This document shows, piece by piece, positions 5,600 through 6,674 of a stretch of DNA of 6,674 nucleotides. The notes below the pieces were generated by a model. It saw only the letters and a list, made by a program, of their open reading frames with translations. It was not told where the DNA came from and ran no database searches. Numbering within the stretch: the stretch's first letter is position 1; every line of letters begins with the position of its first letter. This DNA is from an uncultured Bacteroidales bacterium (lineage in GTDB: Bacteria; Bacteroidota; Bacteroidia; Bacteroidales; UBA932), in assembly GCA_902461985.1 (NCBI GenBank), contig CABQAB010000111.1, positions 1 through 6,674 on the forward strand. Direction: 5' to 3'. Both the position numbers and the translations under genes were made by a program.

Positions 5600-6674
5600 A
5601 TGGAAGGGCTGGGACAGAGAAAAAATGCGTGGAGAATCTTTTTCCGCGTTGTCTTGGCGGGTTATGTTTGCCTGCTGCTGTTCCTTTGCTTCGGAAAATT
5701 CGATTCCGCCTTCATTCAGGAGCAGTCGAAACTTTTCAATCTGACTGACAAGGATGTGCATTTCATTATGTTCATTCCCTGGGTTCCGCTTTGCTTTCTT
5801 TCTTTCGGAACAGGAAAATGGAGTTTTGCTGGGGTCGCCGGCTTCCCACTTGCCTTAGTTGCTGCAGGAGCCATTGCTGCGGTGACGATTGAATATCTCC
5901 AGGGACTGAGCGGCTACAGGAGCAGAGACATGCACGATGCGATTGCCGGAATATACGGGGCTTCCGCAGGGGCTCTGCTGCTGATAGTCTGCAACGGGAT
6001 TTCGAGGCTATGCAGACGCCGGGAGAAGGGCAGAAGGGCAGGTACATCCGCAAATTCACACACTGAATCATCCACAGAATCATGCAATGAATCATGCAAG
6101 TCTGGTCCCGAATCGTCCCGGTCGGGCAGGACGCTTGCATTGTTTCTGTCCTTAGGTCTTGTCTCGGGCATGACTACGCTACCCGCCGCTTCCGCCAGAC
6201 CCCAGCCCGAGTATCAGGCCCAAAGCGACAGCCTGAGCCTGAGGCTCGAAAGGAAAACCGGAATCAAGGCTAAACCGGCAGTCAGGAAAATACTCAGGAG
6301 GGGCGGCCGCTACGATTTCTATTTCAGCCGCGAACTCGGGGACTATCCCTGGCACAGCAATGACATAAAATGGTTTCAGGCTCAACTCCGTTCTGTATTT
6401 GCCGACAAATACGGCAAATTTTCCGTAGGTGAGATTTTTGTCGGAAGAAATGACTTGAAAGAATATATAACTCCTGTTCTCAGCTATGACGGACATCCTT
6501 CATCCGGGGCGGGCAGAGCCGGGAAAGACCCCTCGACAGTCTTTGTATCAGAGGCCGGGAAACCGTCGGCACCGTCTGGATTAGAGGGGAGGAATCTGGC
6601 GGTATGGCAGAGTCACGGCTATTATTATGAACAGAGCTTGGACAGATGGGAGTGGCAGAGGGCATCCACTTTGG
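5600..6674 (+). CDS. VanZ-like membrane domain in one frame with a secreted golvesin/xanthan-lyase-like module (partial)
   Basis: The frame opens at ATG 5600 and runs 358 codons to the edge without a stop. Residues 1-135 form a VanZ-like domain: helices near 15-32, 53-70, 76-98 and 112-132, with the family cues DKDVHFIMF (50-58), IEYLQ (97-101), SRDMHDAIAG (108-117) and later glycines. A basic segment RLCRRREKGRR (136-146) marks a cytoplasmic end. A Ser/Cys/Glu-rich linker (about 147-176) contains a 12-bp tandem repeat. Residues 177-199 look like a signal peptide or fifth helix, ending in A-A-S-A. The rest is soluble; VWQSHGYYYEQSLDRWEWQRA (335-355) resembles the start of Bacteroidales proteins annotated xanthan lyase or golvesin-C-terminal-like, recalled from memory. 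VanZ relatives are linked to teicoplanin tolerance, but most have no known role. This start needs only one base after the ABC stop. A sequencing frameshift that merged two genes remains possible, since no in-frame start precedes the signal-like segment. Confidence 0.75.
   Translation, partial: MEGLGQRKNAWRIFFRVVLAGYVCLLLFLCFGKFDSAFIQEQSKLFNLTDKDVHFIMFIPWVPLCFLSFGTGKWSFAGVAGFPLALVAAGAIAAVTIEYLQGLSGYRSRDMHDAIAGIYGASAGALLLIVCNGISRLCRRREKGRRAGTSANSHTESSTESCNESCKSGPESSRSGRTLALFLSLGLVSGMTTLPAASARPQPEYQAQSDSLSLRLERKTGIKAKPAVRKILRRGGRYDFYFSRELGDYPWHSNDIKWFQAQLRSVFADKYGKFSVGEIFVGRNDLKEYITPVLSYDGHPSSGAGRAGKDPSTVFVSEAGKPSAPSGLEGRNLAVWQSHGYYYEQSLDRWEWQRASTL
6065..6100 (+). repeat. 12-bp in-frame tandem repeat, three copies
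   Basis: Three units beginning GAATCAT lie head to tail at 6065-6076, 6077-6088 and 6089-6100. They encode E-S-S-T, E-S-C-N and E-S-C-K in the linker between the VanZ-like domain and the next membrane segment. A decayed fourth start, GAATCG, occurs at 6110. Because the unit is four codons, copy-number change by slippage would lengthen or shorten the linker without breaking the frame. Confidence 0.8.
6128..6196 (+). other. Internal signal-peptide-like segment within the VanZ fusion
   Basis: Residues 177-199 of the fusion begin with basic residues just before and at the start (R174, R177), continue with a hydrophobic core (L179-V188) and end in small residues P-A-A-S-A before R200, a good signal peptidase I site. 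After four VanZ helices the chain should be back in the cytoplasm, so this segment would lead the C-terminal module outward. It may be a fifth anchor helix, or be cut to release the module. Confidence 0.55.

Noticed and set aside
6082..6160. Alternative ATG starts in other frames for a separate downstream gene
   Set aside because: ATG at 6082 meets a stop after one codon and ATG at 6088 stops after about 22 codons. ATG at 6094 stays open longer but gives no signal peptide and does not produce the conserved WQSHG-type sequence.
1..6674. CRISPR array, tRNA, rRNA, insertion sequence or defence-system cassette
   Set aside because: No regularly spaced repeat array, cloverleaf-like sequence, transposase motif or terminal repeat was found. 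The genes are envelope or housekeeping types.

Overview
The window looks like a chromosomal piece of a Bacteroidota genome, most likely order Bacteroidales. Three things suggest this. Two sites in the divergent intergenic region fit the Bacteroidota promoter (a -33 TTTG-like box, 19 bases, then TAnnTTTG). Gene starts have A-rich leaders with weak or no Shine-Dalgarno. The proteins are typical of the group: a secreted 34-residue-repeat TPR protein, a YycJ-like MBL hydrolase, an MsbA-type ABC exporter, and a module resembling Bacteroidales 'xanthan lyase / golvesin-like' proteins. Genus cannot be told by eye.

Layout. The left part is a minus-strand pair: a secreted TPR protein (2628 to 619), whose stop overlaps the start of an MBL-fold metallohydrolase (622 leftward, cut by the window edge). 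An 83-base divergent intergenic region (2629-2711) holds promoter-like sequences for both directions and a two-tier inverted repeat. The right part is a plus-strand cluster: an M28-family peptidase-like secreted protein (2712-3722), a complete ABC exporter (3763-5598), and, one base after its stop, a long open frame (5600 to the right edge) that joins a VanZ-like membrane domain to a signal-peptide-like segment and the start of an extracytoplasmic module. No rRNA, tRNA, CRISPR array, insertion sequence or strong terminator was seen. No stretch over 300 bases lacks a gene.

How the genes may work together. The plus-strand genes point to the cell envelope: a periplasmic protein, an inner-membrane lipid/drug-type exporter and a membrane-anchored or processed exported protein. 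The minus-strand pair couples a periplasmic TPR scaffold with a cytoplasmic nuclease-like MBL protein; the overlap implies co-expression, not necessarily shared function.

Most notable points: (1) the M28-like protein has lost most of its catalytic and metal-binding residues while the frame stays open, so it is probably a pseudoenzyme; (2) the VanZ frame runs without a stop through a 12-bp-repeat linker into what looks like the signal peptide and N-terminus of a second protein; (3) the YycJ-like protein carries an insertion of about 40 residues, rich in Cys/Ser/Ala and built partly from a 24-bp in-frame duplication, between two metal-ligand motifs; (4) the two divergent promoters overlap coding or leader sequence around a palindrome. 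No complete new defence or mobile system is evident.
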